Assembly: GCA_027063305.1 (NCBI GenBank)
Contig: JAMORY010000025.1
Coordinates: 53,753-117,752, forward strand
Direction: 5' to 3'
Source: Sulfurovum sp.
GTDB taxonomy: Bacteria > Campylobacterota > Campylobacteria > Campylobacterales > Sulfurovaceae
Length of the DNA: 64,000 bases
Under the pieces are notes generated by a model that worked only from the letters and a program-made list of their open reading frames with translations, did not search any database and had not been told where the DNA came from. This document shows positions 1-9,461 of this stretch, piece after piece. Position 1 is the first letter of the stretch; each line of letters opens with the position of its first letter. The position numbers and the translations under genes were made by a program.

Positions 1-699
1 ATCCGATATCTTGAAGAGTCTATCTATTTGCTGGATAATCTTGAAGAGAAGTCCCTCTATGTACGGATCATCAATCCAAACGATTTTGCTTTAATAGAGA
101 AACTTCGTACGTTCGAGTCTGACCGTGTGACGATCATGGTCTGTTATGAAGATCAGGATCTTATGCAGTTGATGGAGTTCGATATTCAAGAGTATGACAT
201 CGGTCTGGTCTTGAACAGTATCGAGACCTTTGCGTCAGAAGAGGTACAGAGTACGGTCTACGCATTGCGAAAGCTGGTCTACCTTTTTGGTGATCAGAGA
301 CTTGTCGATATTAAAGAGTGTGTGATACTGATGGATGAACGTGAAAAGATGGAGTCTATCTCTGCAACGGCATTCGATATTGCCGAATCATTATCGATGA
401 AGTTGTGTCTTTGTGATTTCGATCCTGAAGGGGAGTTTGACCATCGTAAAACAGTCTATGAACACTATGAGACACTGGGGCACATCTTTGATATGGAGAT
501 CACGATCACACAACGTGTCTCTAATCCCGTTCGTGAGCTAAGCGGTATGGAGAAGGTCCTTCAGATCGCTCCGTTCGAGAAGTCTCTTAAAAAAGACAAT
601 CCTTTGAAGTATCTCTCCATGAAACTCAAGGATTTCCTGCTTGATACACATAAGCATCCCAAATTGCTTGTGCCGTATGCGATCAGTGATATCCAGTAA
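1..699 (+). CDS. TrkA-like (COG3400-type) protein, 5' end outside window
   Basis: The reading frame is open from the first base of the window, so the gene starts upstream and only the last 232 or so codons are seen. A TTG at 28 could be read as a start, but no ribosome binding site precedes it and the frame continues through it without a stop. The visible part is soluble and acidic, with no membrane segment, and alternates beta-rich and helical stretches as in TrkA-type nucleotide-binding or regulatory domains. I associate it with the COG3400 family of TrkA-like proteins of Campylobacterota, from general resemblance only. It ends 11 bases before a histidine kinase gene and is probably cotranscribed with it. 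The function is not established. Confidence 0.55.
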   Translation: MRYLEESIYLLDNLEEKSLYVRIINPNDFALIEKLRTFESDRVTIMVCYEDQDLMQLMEFDIQEYDIGLVLNSIETFASEEVQSTVYALRKLVYLFGDQRLVDIKECVILMDEREKMESISATAFDIAESLSMKLCLCDFDPEGEFDHRKTVYEHYETLGHIFDMEITITQRVSNPVRELSGMEKVLQIAPFEKSLKKDNPLKYLSMKLKDFLLDTHKHPKLLVPYAISDIQ

Positions 700-710
700 A
701 GGTATTTTGT

Positions 711-2075
711 ATGCTACAGGAAGAACAGCATCGGAAACTATTACGATATAAGCAGAAGATATTAAGCAAGATCACATTTATCCTCTTCTTACTGATTATG
801 CCTATGGCGATCTTTCGTTTTTATGAGGGGAACTATCTACAAAGTGCCAGTGATATGATACTGGGGATCTTCTTGATCTATACATCGAAAAGAGCGACAA
901 GATCAACCAAAGAGGTATTCTACCCATTGGCACGGAAAGTCTTTTTTGTTGCTTTTATAACCCTTTTTATCTTGATGGTACACACCCATGAGACAATCTC
1001 TTTGTTTGCTTGGATAAGTACGGCGATCTATTTGATATTTTATGTCTTTGATGCGAAAGAGGGGTGGCGTTGGTTCAGTGTGATCGCAACCATTATTGCT
1101 GTTTTGTTCCTGTATGACGATACGCTTTTGGGCTTGAGCGGGTATGAGCTACTGGTACTTCTGTTCAATATGATATCGGTGCTCTATATTATTACATGGT
1201 ATGAGCGTATCAAGGAGGAGTCTTCCGAAGCTTTCATCCGTCAACAACGGTTTTTGAAACAGAAGGTTGAAGAGAAGACATTGGCGCTGAAACAGCTAAA
1301 TGCCAGTCTGGAAGAGCGTGTACAGCAGGAGGTCGAGAGTAATCGGCTAAAAGAGGGGCAGTTGATACAGCAGTCGAGATTGGCACAGATGGGTGAGATC
1401 ATCAGTATGATCGCACATCAGTGGCGACAACCGCTCTCTGCCATATCGACATCGAGTATTTTACTGGAGCTTAAATCAAGATGGGGTGATGTCGATGCGG
1501 ATCTTGTACGTAAAAAGTCACAGGAGATATCCTCTTTGGCACAGCATCTTAGTAAAACGATCGATGATTTCAGGGATTTCTTCAAGCCCAATAAAGAGAA
1601 AGAGGTAAGTGACTATAATTCGATCTTGATATCGGTAAGGAATATGATTGAACCGGCATTGGCCTATAAAGAGATCGCACTTTGCTATGAACTCCATGCC
1701 AAACAGCACTTTAGAACCTATACGAGCAAACTCAAGCAGGTGGTATTGAATTTGATCAAGAATGCGGAAGATGCATTACTTGAGAATAATATTCCCGATC
1801 CGACCATTACGGTACGCACCTATGATGAAGAGGATCGTATCATTCTGGAGGTCTCCGATAATGCAGGAGGGATACCCGAGGAGATCATGGATAAAATATT
1901 CGATCCCTATTTTTCGACCAAAGGGGAGAAGAACGGTACAGGACTTGGACTTTACATGTCAAAAGTGATCGTAGAGAAACATTGTGGCGGGATACTTTCG
2001 GTAGAGAACACACAAGAGGGTGCGGTCTTCCGTATCGTGCTTTACCGAGATGGTGACGCATCATCGGAACTCTGA
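711..2075 (+). CDS. Membrane sensor histidine kinase
   Basis: Two-component sensor kinase of 454 residues. Residues about 20-170 hold several hydrophobic segments in an unrecognised membrane sensor region. A coiled coil at about 175-220 leads to the phosphoacceptor box [14 protein letters not shown] with the phosphorylated His at residue 236. The ATPase domain follows, with N box [12 protein letters not shown]1 box DNAGGIP and G2 box [10 protein letters not shown]. An AAAGG eight bases before the ATG at 711 supports this start. It follows the TrkA-like gene by 11 bases, which suggests cotranscription. No response regulator is encoded nearby, so the partner is unknown. The same kinase core recurs in the genes at 14746 and 56266. 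The catalytic assignment is firm but the signal sensed cannot be told. Confidence 0.93.
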   Translation: MLQEEQHRKLLRYKQKILSKITFILFLLIMPMAIFRFYEGNYLQSASDMILGIFLIYTSKRATRSTKEVFYPLARKVFFVAFITLFILMVHTHETISLFAWISTAIYLIFYVFDAKEGWRWFSVIATIIAVLFLYDDTLLGLSGYELLVLLFNMISVLYIITWYERIKEESSEAFIRQQRFLKQKVEEKTLALKQLNASLEERVQQEVESNRLKEGQLIQQSRLAQMGEIISMIAHQWRQPLSAISTSSILLELKSRWGDVDADLVRKKSQEISSLAQHLSKTIDDFRDFFKPNKEKEVSDYNSILISVRNMIEPALAYKEIALCYELHAKQHFRTYTSKLKQVVLNLIKNAEDALLENNIPDPTITVRTYDEEDRIILEVSDNAGGIPEEIMDKIFDPYFSTKGEKNGTGLGLYMSKVIVEKHCGGILSVENTQEGAVFRIVLYRDGDASSEL

Positions 2076-2162
2076 GGTCTGTAACGCCATACGCATCGGA
2101 TTTTAAGTGCTTATAAGATAAAATAGAAACAACTATATCTTAATATATCCGAGGCTTTCCCT

Positions 2163-3212
2163 ATGATCGTCCCTATTGAACTTCTACCGCCAAAACCGGT
2201 GAAATATGACATTACCATCGATGCACTTCCCCCTTTGAAATTTGACACCAAAGTGGTGATCGTAACGAACCCGACCGTTGCAGGGTATCACCTTGATACG
2301 TTACTTGAAAAGGTCAATGCACCGCAGTTGCATGTGGTAAGCATTCCTGACGGCGAGCAGTATAAAACGCTTGAGACCGTAGAGCAGATACTCAATGAAT
2401 GCTTTGAGCATAAGTTGGATAGAAAATCACTCCTTATCGCATTTGGCGGAGGTGTGATCGGTGATATGACGGGCTTTACCGCAAGCCTCTATCAGCGTGG
2501 TATCGACTTTGTTCAGATCCCTACGACACTTCTTTCGCAGGTGGATGCGAGTGTCGGTGGGAAGACGGGAGTGAACAACAAGTACGGTAAGAACCTCATT
2601 GGTGCGTTCTACCAGCCCAAAGCGGTCTATATCGATCCTGCATTCCTCGAAACACTGCCAAAACGTGAATTTGCCGCAGGTTTCGCTGAGATCGTGAAGA
2701 TGGCGGTGATGTTCGACAGAGACTACTTCGATTTCCTTAAAAACGCTGAGTTAAGCGATGAAGCGCAACTCAAAGAGGCGATCAAGCGCAGTGTCGAGCT
2801 TAAAGCCTGGGTCGTCAATCAGGATGAGAAAGAGGCGGGTATCCGTGCCGTGTTGAACTACGGGCATACTTTTGGTCATGTGGTGGAGAATGAGACCAAC
2901 TATACGACCTACCTGCATGGTGAGGCGGTGGCTATCGGAATGGTGATGGCAAACACTTTGGCCGTGGAACTTGGTATGATGACACAGGCTGAGGCAGACG
3001 AGGTCAAAGCGGTGCTTGACGGGGCCGATCTTCCTACCGATTACCGTATTGAGGATGTCGATGCTTTCTATGAGCACTTTTTCCTAGATAAGAAGAGTGC
3101 AAACAATCGCATCAAGTTCATTCTTCCAAGAGGGATCGGCGGACATGAGATCGTACAGGATATCGATGAAGCGGTCGTGAAAAAAGTGCTTGGCATGTTC
3201 GGAGAGAGATAA
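2163..3212 (+). CDS. aroB: 3-dehydroquinate synthase
   Basis: Catalyses conversion of DAHP to 3-dehydroquinate, the second step of the shikimate pathway, in the cytoplasm, using NAD and a divalent metal. The 349-residue length is normal for AroB. Visible signatures are the NAD-binding glycine motif GGGVIGDMTGF, the block TTLLSQVDASVGGKTGVN, the metal-ligand Glu in AEIVKMAV, and the His ligands in NYGHTFGH and LHGEAVAIGM. A GAGG eight bases before the ATG fits a ribosome binding site. Its stop overlaps the next start in a TAATG, so it is translationally coupled to the mechanosensitive channel gene. The order aroB, mscS, mtaB, ftsH-like is one I know from Helicobacter pylori and Campylobacter. 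Confidence 0.97.
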   Translation: MIVPIELLPPKPVKYDITIDALPPLKFDTKVVIVTNPTVAGYHLDTLLEKVNAPQLHVVSIPDGEQYKTLETVEQILNECFEHKLDRKSLLIAFGGGVIGDMTGFTASLYQRGIDFVQIPTTLLSQVDASVGGKTGVNNKYGKNLIGAFYQPKAVYIDPAFLETLPKREFAAGFAEIVKMAVMFDRDYFDFLKNAELSDEAQLKEAIKRSVELKAWVVNQDEKEAGIRAVLNYGHTFGHVVENETNYTTYLHGEAVAIGMVMANTLAVELGMMTQAEADEVKAVLDGADLPTDYRIEDVDAFYEHFFLDKKSANNRIKFILPRGIGGHEIVQDIDEAVVKKVLGMFGER

Positions 3213-4870
3213 TGCGGCGTCTACTTCTGCCTCTTCTTTTTGTCACGGTGTCACTGCTTGCGCAACCGGGTGTGCAGAATACAAGTGTCGCACCTGCTAC
3301 GGTTGAGTCCAATACGACCAAAAAGAAGAGTGCGCCCAAGATACCGCACTACCTTCTCGAAGAGAAGAAACAGCTCGATATCGACCTCAAAGAGAACAAT
3401 ATCTGGTCGAAGATCTACAGTAACTACCATATTTACAAAGAGCTTAAGCATGAAGAGGAGGCGATCGATAAAAAGATCGCTCAACTCCATAAACTCTCCA
3501 AACGCCGCCGTTTGAACAAGGCACAAAAAGAGGTGCTTGAGTCGTTGGAGAACAAGAAGAAGGTACTTCAAGGAAAACTGCAACTCCTTAAAGAGTATGA
3601 GAAAGACCCTTTCAAGAAGTTCCTGACCCCACCTAAGATAGGGACGGTTCCTTCGGTAGGCAACCCTTTTGCCGTGATCTCCGCACTCTCTTTTCAAGAG
3701 AAGCTCAAGAACGATCAAAAAGAGTATAACAGCCGTTATGAGTCTATTAAAAGTGTAATGCAGCAGCTTCATGCCAAGGAGAAACTGCTAAAACAGCTGA
3801 TCGCACTCGATCCTAAGAATAAAGCGTACCAAACGGAGCTGGAGACGGTCAAAGATCAGATCAAGACCTTTACGCCTGTGATCGAGATATTCGAGACGAC
3901 CCAAAGTGTTTATACCAAAAAGATCGATGAGATCAAGCTTAATTTGCAAGCGGAGATCAAAAAAGAGATCGAAAAAGCGACGACGATCGGTATTATCATC
4001 CTGATATTCCTTGTACTGGTATTTTTGATCAAATATCTGGTGCGACGCTATATGTCCGATAATGAGCGCTTCTATACCATCAACAAGTTCCTCAACTTCA
4101 CCTTTTTCACACTTTTGTTGCTGACACTCCTCTTTGCCTACATCGAGAATGTCAGTTACCTTGTTACCATCCTTGGGTTCGCCTCTGCAGGTATCGCCAT
4201 TGCAATGAAGGATTGGTTCATGTCTATCATGGGGTGGTTCGTCATTATCATCGGTGGGGCGATCCATGTCGGAGACAGGGTGAAGTTCGTGCGTAACGGT
4301 ATGGAGTATGTGGGGGATATCGTCGATATCTCACTGCTTCGTATGACCATTCAGGAGGATGTGACACTGACGACCTACATGAAGAACCGTAGGGCAGGGC
4401 GTATCATCTTTGTACCGAACAATTTCGTCTTTACCGATATGATCGCCAACTACTCCCATGCAGGGCTTAAGACCGTGTGGGATGGGATAGATTTTGTCGT
4501 AACGTTCGATTCGAACATCAACAAAGCGACCTCGATCGCCAAAGAGGTGACAAAGAAGTACTCTAAGGGATATACCGATATTACGCGAAAACAGCTCAAT
4601 AAGCTAAGAAGTCAGTACAGTATGAAGAACACCAATGTCGAACCGCGTATCTTCGCCTTTATCGATACGAACGGGATGCGTATCTCGGCGTGGTACCATA
4701 CCAATGCCTATGCGACATTGACACTGAGAAGTACGATCTCTACGGAGATCATTGAGCGTATTCAGGCCGAAGAGGATATTCGGCTGGCTTATCCGACACA
4801 ATCTATCTATATCGATAAGGATGTGCGTAAGCCGCAAATGCCTGAAGGACTTGAAGGGGAACAGGCATGA
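3212..4870 (+). CDS. MscS-family mechanosensitive ion channel
   Basis: Inner-membrane channel of 552 residues, about twice the length of E. coli MscS. A signal-peptide-like start (residues 1-18) precedes a long charged, coiled-coil-rich periplasmic region to about residue 255. Hydrophobic segments follow near 258-275, 295-315 and 320-350. The last contains the pore helix rich in small residues (FASAGIAIAMKDW), followed by the conserved beta-domain entry IHVGDRVKF. The extended periplasmic part resembles the larger MscK/YbdG-like relatives rather than a minimal MscS. It should open under membrane tension to release solutes, but ion selectivity cannot be read from sequence. It overlaps aroB by one base and mtaB by four (ATGA), so translation is probably coupled. 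Confidence 0.9.
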   Translation: MRRLLLPLLFVTVSLLAQPGVQNTSVAPATVESNTTKKKSAPKIPHYLLEEKKQLDIDLKENNIWSKIYSNYHIYKELKHEEEAIDKKIAQLHKLSKRRRLNKAQKEVLESLENKKKVLQGKLQLLKEYEKDPFKKFLTPPKIGTVPSVGNPFAVISALSFQEKLKNDQKEYNSRYESIKSVMQQLHAKEKLLKQLIALDPKNKAYQTELETVKDQIKTFTPVIEIFETTQSVYTKKIDEIKLNLQAEIKKEIEKATTIGIIILIFLVLVFLIKYLVRRYMSDNERFYTINKFLNFTFFTLLLLTLLFAYIENVSYLVTILGFASAGIAIAMKDWFMSIMGWFVIIIGGAIHVGDRVKFVRNGMEYVGDIVDISLLRMTIQEDVTLTTYMKNRRAGRIIFVPNNFVFTDMIANYSHAGLKTVWDGIDFVVTFDSNINKATSIAKEVTKKYSKGYTDITRKQLNKLRSQYSMKNTNVEPRIFAFIDTNGMRISAWYHTNAYATLTLRSTISTEIIERIQAEEDIRLAYPTQSIYIDKDVRKPQMPEGLEGEQA

Positions 4871-6114
4871 AAAAGGTCTTTTTCAAAACATTCGGATGTC
4901 GTACCAACCAGTTCGATACGCAAGTGATGATGTCCAAGCTCAAAGACCACCAGCTGACACAAGATGAGCTTGATGCAGAAGTGGTCGTTGTCAACTCCTG
5001 TACCGTAACCAACGGTGCGGATTCATCGGTGCGTAACTACATCTCTTCCATTAAGCGTAAGAACCCTCAAGTACGGGTTATCTTGGCAGGTTGCGGTTCT
5101 CACTCCAAAGGGGAGTCGCTCTTTGAAAGCAAGAAGGTCTTTGGGGTCATGGGGCATTCTGAAAAAGAGAAGATCAACGAGATACTAAAAAGAGAAGAGC
5201 GCTTTTATGAGATAGGAGACCTTGCACATGTCGATTCGACCATTGTCGAGGAGTTCGTAGGTAAAAGTCGTGCGTTCATCAAGGTGCAAGAGGGGTGTGA
5301 TTTCGCCTGCTCTTACTGCATCATTCCTGCGGTTCGCGGAGGGGCGCGTTCTCACCGTGAAGAGACTGTCTTAGAGCAGATCAGGAAGCTTGCTGCGAAT
5401 GGATTTGGGGAGTTTATCTTAACGGGTACCAATGTCGGAAGTTACGGGAAGGATCACAACACCTCCATGGCGGAACTGCTTAAGAAGATCAGTATGATCC
5501 GAGGGGTCAGACGTATCCGTATCGGGAGTTTGGAGCCTATTCAGATCGATGATGCCTTTATGGAGCTTCTTGATGAGCCATGGATGGCAAAACATCTGCA
5601 TATCGCACTGCAACACACATCGGACAAGATGCTTGAACGGATGAACAGACGGAACCGTTTTGAGAGTGATCTTGCGCTGTTTGAGAAGATCGCATCGCAC
5701 GGCTATGCGCTTGGAACGGATTTTATCGTCGGGCATCCGGGTGAGGATGAAGCTGCATGGCAAGAGGCGATAGAGCGTGTTAGGATGCTGCCTTTGACCC
5801 ATGTGCATGCCTTCTCCTACTCTAAGCGTGACAATACTGCATCGGCACAAATGAAAGAGATTGTCCGCGGTGATATTGCAAAAGTAAGGCATAGAGAGTT
5901 GACCACACTGGTCAAAGCGAAGAACTACGCCTTTAGAAGAAGTCACAACAGCAACCTTGAAGTGCTGCTTGAGAATGGGAAGGACGGAGTCTTTTACGGC
6001 TTCGATCAATACTTCAACCGTGTTGAGGTGACAAGTAGCGAGGAGTTGAGTTCAAACTGGGTACTCTTGAATGATGTGGAGGTCAAAGAAGATGGCAACT
6101 ACGCAACGCTCTAG
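4867..6114 (+). CDS. mtaB: tRNA (N6-threonylcarbamoyladenosine) methylthiotransferase, MtaB-type
   Basis: Radical SAM methylthiotransferase of the MiaB/MtaB family, expected to add a methylthio group to t6A37 of tRNAs that read ANN codons. The N-terminal domain has the three cluster cysteines in FGCRTNQFD, NSCTVT and AGCGSHSKG. The radical SAM cluster is CDFACSYC, with cysteines at about residues 144, 148 and 151. A short C-terminal TRAM-like region ends the 415-residue protein, as in other MtaB proteins. The choice of MtaB over MiaB or RimO rests on the GCRTNQFD form of the first motif and on synteny. It overlaps the channel gene by four bases and the downstream ATPase gene by 23 bases. Confidence 0.92.
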   Translation: MKKVFFKTFGCRTNQFDTQVMMSKLKDHQLTQDELDAEVVVVNSCTVTNGADSSVRNYISSIKRKNPQVRVILAGCGSHSKGESLFESKKVFGVMGHSEKEKINEILKREERFYEIGDLAHVDSTIVEEFVGKSRAFIKVQEGCDFACSYCIIPAVRGGARSHREETVLEQIRKLAANGFGEFILTGTNVGSYGKDHNTSMAELLKKISMIRGVRRIRIGSLEPIQIDDAFMELLDEPWMAKHLHIALQHTSDKMLERMNRRNRFESDLALFEKIASHGYALGTDFIVGHPGEDEAAWQEAIERVRMLPLTHVHAFSYSKRDNTASAQMKEIVRGDIAKVRHRELTTLVKAKNYAFRRSHNSNLEVLLENGKDGVFYGFDQYFNRVEVTSSEELSSNWVLLNDVEVKEDGNYATL

Positions 6115-7771
6115 TATGAAAAAGAGGTTTATTCTCGAAAAACCGATACGTATCATCATTGTGTTGGCAGGTGTATTGGTATTGCTTCTGGCATTTGCTT
6201 TTATGCGTGATACTGCAAAGCTCATTGGACATAAAGAGGCGAATGTACTTTATACGAAAGATCGTATTAAAAAGCTTGTCCTTGATGGGGAATATTTCTA
6301 TCTGATCACCAAAGACGGCACCTATAAGGTCTACAAGGATGCCATCAACCAAAATGCTTTCTTCTCCAAATATCCCGTCGAGGTCAAAGAAGACCCTCTT
6401 GTTTGGTATGACCTTCTTTCACTTCTACTGTTCGCCGGTGCGATCTTCTATCTGTTCCGTTTTCTTAAAGAGAGCCGTACCCAGCAACTTCAACAGGTGG
6501 AAGCACTGCAAAGCAATACCTCCCAGACCCGGCACTCTCCGATACAGGCGATCCGTTCTAACGTGACCTTTGATGATGTTGCGGGTATCAAGGATGTCAA
6601 AGAGGAGCTTGAGGAGATCATCGATTTTCTTCGTGATCCGCAAAAATACCGTGAACTCGATATCCGTCTGCCAAAGGGGGTGTTGCTTGTAGGCCCTCCG
6701 GGTGTCGGGAAAACGCTCATCTCCAAAGCGGTTGCCGGAGAAGCAGGTGTACCGTTCTTCTACCAAAGCGGTGCATCGTTCGTGCATATCTATGTGGGTA
6801 TGGGGGCAAAACGTGTGAGTGAGCTCTTTGCCAAAGCCAAGCAGATGGCTCCGAGTATCATCTTTATCGATGAGATCGATGCGGTCGGGAAAAGCCGTGG
6901 AGAGTTTCGTAACGATGAGCGTGAAGCGACGCTCAATCAGCTATTGACCGAGATGGACGGCTTCGAAGAGAGCTCAGGGGTCATCGTTATCGGTGCGACC
7001 AATAAGATAGACGTACTTGATGAAGCATTGTTAAGAGCAGGGCGTTTCGATAGACGTATTCACATCTCCCTGCCTGATCTGGAAGATCGTATCAAGACGC
7101 TTGAGCTTTACCTTGCCCATAAGCCTCATAATGTGGATATCGAGCATGTGGCACGTATGACAGTGGGGTTCAACTCCGCAGCACTCGACACCCTGACGAA
7201 CGAAGCGGCGATCCATGCAATGCGCGAAGGAAGAAAGGTTGTGGAGACCTCCGACTTTGAAGCGGTTAAAGAGAAGGTACTATTGGGAAAGCGTAAGATA
7301 CTCAGTTTTAGTGATGAAGAGCGACAGATACAGGCACGTTACCAAGCGGCAAAAGCGGTGGTGGCAACGTGGCTTGATGTGGAGTTTGAGAAGATAGGTA
7401 TCGTTACCACCCGTTTCGTGACCCAAGAACATGAGATACTCTCCCGTTCGGCACTGATGAATCGTATTAAGGTCTATTTGGCAGGAAGTATCGCTACGCA
7501 GATGCACTATCATGAGCAGTTCACCAATGCCGGAGAGGATATCCATCAGGCAAAAGCATTGGCGCATAAAGCGATATATGAGTACGCCATGAGTGAGAAC
7601 TTCAGCATCTCTCCCGCAGAAGAGGAGTCTTTGCTTCAAACGGCGATTGTGGAGCTTAAAACACTACTTAAGCAGTTGGAGCCGGCAGTTGAAGAGGTGG
7701 CGGCATATCTTTTGGTGTCGGAGAATATAGAACGGGAGAGATGCAGGAGGGTACTTCTTGACCTATTTTAA
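6092..7771 (+). CDS. FtsH-like membrane AAA+ ATPase with degenerate protease domain
   Basis: Membrane-anchored AAA+ protein of 559 residues. One hydrophobic segment lies at about residues 15-38 and another at about 105-125. The AAA module has Walker A GPPGVGKT (about 201-208), Walker [10 protein letters not shown] and the second region of homology ending RAGRFDRR. The C-terminal part aligns with the M41 peptidase of FtsH, but where HEAGH should supply the zinc ligands the sequence is YQAAK (about 417-421). Proteolysis is therefore not expected, although the downstream [10 protein letters not shown] region that holds the third ligand in FtsH is recognisable. The start at 6092 is chosen because GGAGG lies nine bases upstream; an ATG at 6071 has no such site. 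It overlaps mtaB and bioV. A role as unfoldase or adaptor is inference. Confidence 0.85.
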   Translation: MATTQRSSMKKRFILEKPIRIIIVLAGVLVLLLAFAFMRDTAKLIGHKEANVLYTKDRIKKLVLDGEYFYLITKDGTYKVYKDAINQNAFFSKYPVEVKEDPLVWYDLLSLLLFAGAIFYLFRFLKESRTQQLQQVEALQSNTSQTRHSPIQAIRSNVTFDDVAGIKDVKEELEEIIDFLRDPQKYRELDIRLPKGVLLVGPPGVGKTLISKAVAGEAGVPFFYQSGASFVHIYVGMGAKRVSELFAKAKQMAPSIIFIDEIDAVGKSRGEFRNDEREATLNQLLTEMDGFEESSGVIVIGATNKIDVLDEALLRAGRFDRRIHISLPDLEDRIKTLELYLAHKPHNVDIEHVARMTVGFNSAALDTLTNEAAIHAMREGRKVVETSDFEAVKEKVLLGKRKILSFSDEERQIQARYQAAKAVVATWLDVEFEKIGIVTTRFVTQEHEILSRSALMNRIKVYLAGSIATQMHYHEQFTNAGEDIHQAKALAHKAIYEYAMSENFSISPAEEESLLQTAIVELKTLLKQLEPAVEEVAAYLLVSENIERERCRRVLLDLF

Positions 7772-8270
7772 CGGTTTCTCTCTCCAAGGCGAAGAGGCAC
7801 TTTTTCATGCGTGGTTGATAAAGGGAGAACATACGGTTGCAGGATTCAGCTACGGCGCGCAGAAGGCACTGGAGTATGCACTGCATACCGATACCCGCAT
7901 TGAGAGGCTTATTTTACTCTCTCCGGCATTTTTCCAGACACAGAAAGCCTCATTCATCAGAGCGCAGCTGCGCTACTTCGATACAGGCAGGGATGCCTAT
8001 GTCTCCCAATTTTTAAAAAATGTCGCCTATCCGTCCAATACTATACTTGATGAACATCTTTGTATCGGAAGCAGAGAGGAACTTGAAGCCCTTTTGAGCT
8101 ATGTGTGGGATGCGGAAAAACTACAACAAGTACAAGCACGCGGTACAGTGGTAGAGGTTTTCCTGGGCGGTAAAGACAAGATCATTGATGTTGACGCGGC
8201 GTATGCGTTCTTTTCTAAGTGTACGGTAACCTATTTTATTAAAGATGCGGGGCATCTTTTAAGGAGCTGA
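7758..8270 (+). CDS. bioV: Pimeloyl-ACP methyl ester esterase, BioV-type
   Basis: Small alpha/beta hydrolase-like protein of 170 residues. It matches what I know of BioV, the Helicobacter esterase that cleaves pimeloyl-ACP methyl ester to end the BioC-BioH type early biotin pathway. The opening YFNGF, the nucleophile elbow GFSYG with Ser31, Asp140 in GGKDKI and His166 in DAGHLL give a complete catalytic triad. The start is a TTG at 7758, seven bases after a strong GGAGG; no ATG fits the family start. The gene overlaps the FtsH-like gene by 14 bases and precedes the Nudix gene by one base. No other biotin gene lies in the window. The fold is confident, the BioV identity somewhat less so. Confidence 0.78.
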   Translation: MTYFNGFSLQGEEALFHAWLIKGEHTVAGFSYGAQKALEYALHTDTRIERLILLSPAFFQTQKASFIRAQLRYFDTGRDAYVSQFLKNVAYPSNTILDEHLCIGSREELEALLSYVWDAEKLQQVQARGTVVEVFLGGKDKIIDVDAAYAFFSKCTVTYFIKDAGHLLRS

Positions 8271-8271
8271 T

Positions 8272-8712
8272 ATGCCATTCACACCTAAAACACCCTACCT
8301 GACAACAGACGGGATCATCGAACTCTATGACGGTTCGGATTTTCGAGGTATTGTACTGATAGAGCGGAAGAACGCCCCCTTGGGTTTGGCGATCCCCGGT
8401 GGGTTCGTCGATGTGGGTGAACGTGTAGAGGATGCGCTGGTGCGGGAGATGAAAGAGGAGACGACGCTGGATGTGCGCATCTCCTACCTGCTTGGTATCT
8501 ACTCCGACTCCAAGCGTGATCCGCGTTTTCATACGGCAAGTGCGGTGTATGTGGTAACGGCACAAGGAGAACCCAAAGGGGAGGATGATGCCAAAGAGGC
8601 GAAGGTGTATGCACTTGATGCCATTCCTTTCGAGAGGTTAGTCTTCGACCATGCACAGATACTTAGAGACTATTTGCAAAAAAGGAGAGAAGTTGCCTCT
8701 CGTTGCGGATAG
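8272..8712 (+). CDS. Nudix hydrolase
   Basis: Cytoplasmic pyrophosphohydrolase of the Nudix superfamily, 146 residues. The Nudix box spans about residues 43-65: it opens with GGFVDVGE and carries the metal-binding REMKEE core. Substrate cannot be assigned from the box. Short Nudix proteins of this shape act on ADP-ribose, oxidised nucleotides or other nucleoside diphosphate derivatives. An AAGGAG lies just before the ATG, within the end of bioV. The gene overlaps the downstream base-excision glycosylase by 20 bases, and that link to DNA repair makes a nucleotide-pool-cleaning role worth considering, although this is inference. Confidence 0.9.
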   Translation: MPFTPKTPYLTTDGIIELYDGSDFRGIVLIERKNAPLGLAIPGGFVDVGERVEDALVREMKEETTLDVRISYLLGIYSDSKRDPRFHTASAVYVVTAQGEPKGEDDAKEAKVYALDAIPFERLVFDHAQILRDYLQKRREVASRCG

Positions 8713-9376
8713 TTTTGCACTGCTTCAAGCGCTTAAAAATGCCGGCTATCTTCAAACGACAAGAGACCCGCTCTGGTGGCCGTATAGCGGTACGCAGAAG
8801 ATGGTCATAGGTGCACTGCTGACACAGCAGACCAAGTGGGAGCGGGTAGAGGAGTCCTTGGTACTTTTGGAAGCAGAGAGTATCTGTTCGCTCGAAGCGC
8901 TTGCAGATGCAGATATTGAGCAGATCAAAGCGTGCATCAAACCCAGTGGCTTCTACAACACAAAAGCCCAACGTCTCAAACTCCTTGCTTTAAATATTCT
9001 ACAAACTTACGGGGACTTTGCCTTCTTTCAACAAGAGACCGACAGAGCATGGCTGCTTGCTCAAAAAGGTATCGGTATGGAGAGTGCCGACGCCATCCTC
9101 TGTTATGCCTGCTATCGCCCCGTTATGGTAGTTGACAGCTACACCAACCGCCTGCTTACCGCTCTAGGCTACACCTTCGAGGACTATATGTCCATACAAT
9201 CATGGATGCATGAGGGTATTGAAGCACGCCTGAATGACTGCTACAATCTCTATGGCTATGAGATACCGCTCTCCACACTTTATGCCCGTTTTCACGGGAA
9301 GATCGTGGAGTTTGCCAAAACGTATATTGCAGGGAAAAAGGTGGATATCTCGGTGCTGATGAGAGAGAACCGTTAA
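8693..9376 (+). CDS. magIII: MagIII-type 3-methyladenine DNA glycosylase (endonuclease III family)
   Basis: Base excision repair glycosylase of the HhH-GPD superfamily, 227 residues. It has the family helix-hairpin-helix GIGMESADAILCY (about 126-138), followed by the catalytic Asp in VVDSYT (about 147). The catalytic Lys of true endonuclease III and its C-terminal iron-sulfur cysteines are absent, which fits the monofunctional MagIII group described in Helicobacter pylori. The phrase DPLWWP near the start and QKMVIGALLTQQTKW are also as I recall for MagIII. The start is placed at TTG 8693, because GGAG lies five bases upstream; an in-frame ATG at 8651 lies inside the Nudix gene and has no such site. 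This is the last gene of the block. Confidence 0.85.
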   Translation: MPLVADSFALLQALKNAGYLQTTRDPLWWPYSGTQKMVIGALLTQQTKWERVEESLVLLEAESICSLEALADADIEQIKACIKPSGFYNTKAQRLKLLALNILQTYGDFAFFQQETDRAWLLAQKGIGMESADAILCYACYRPVMVVDSYTNRLLTALGYTFEDYMSIQSWMHEGIEARLNDCYNLYGYEIPLSTLYARFHGKIVEFAKTYIAGKKVDISVLMRENR

Positions 9377-9461
9377 GGTATAAGGGGTGGATCGCTTGTG
9401 GTTTCCCTTTGCTAAAAAGGTATGGCTGTATGAAGGATAAGCACAAGGGGGCGCTCAGAAT

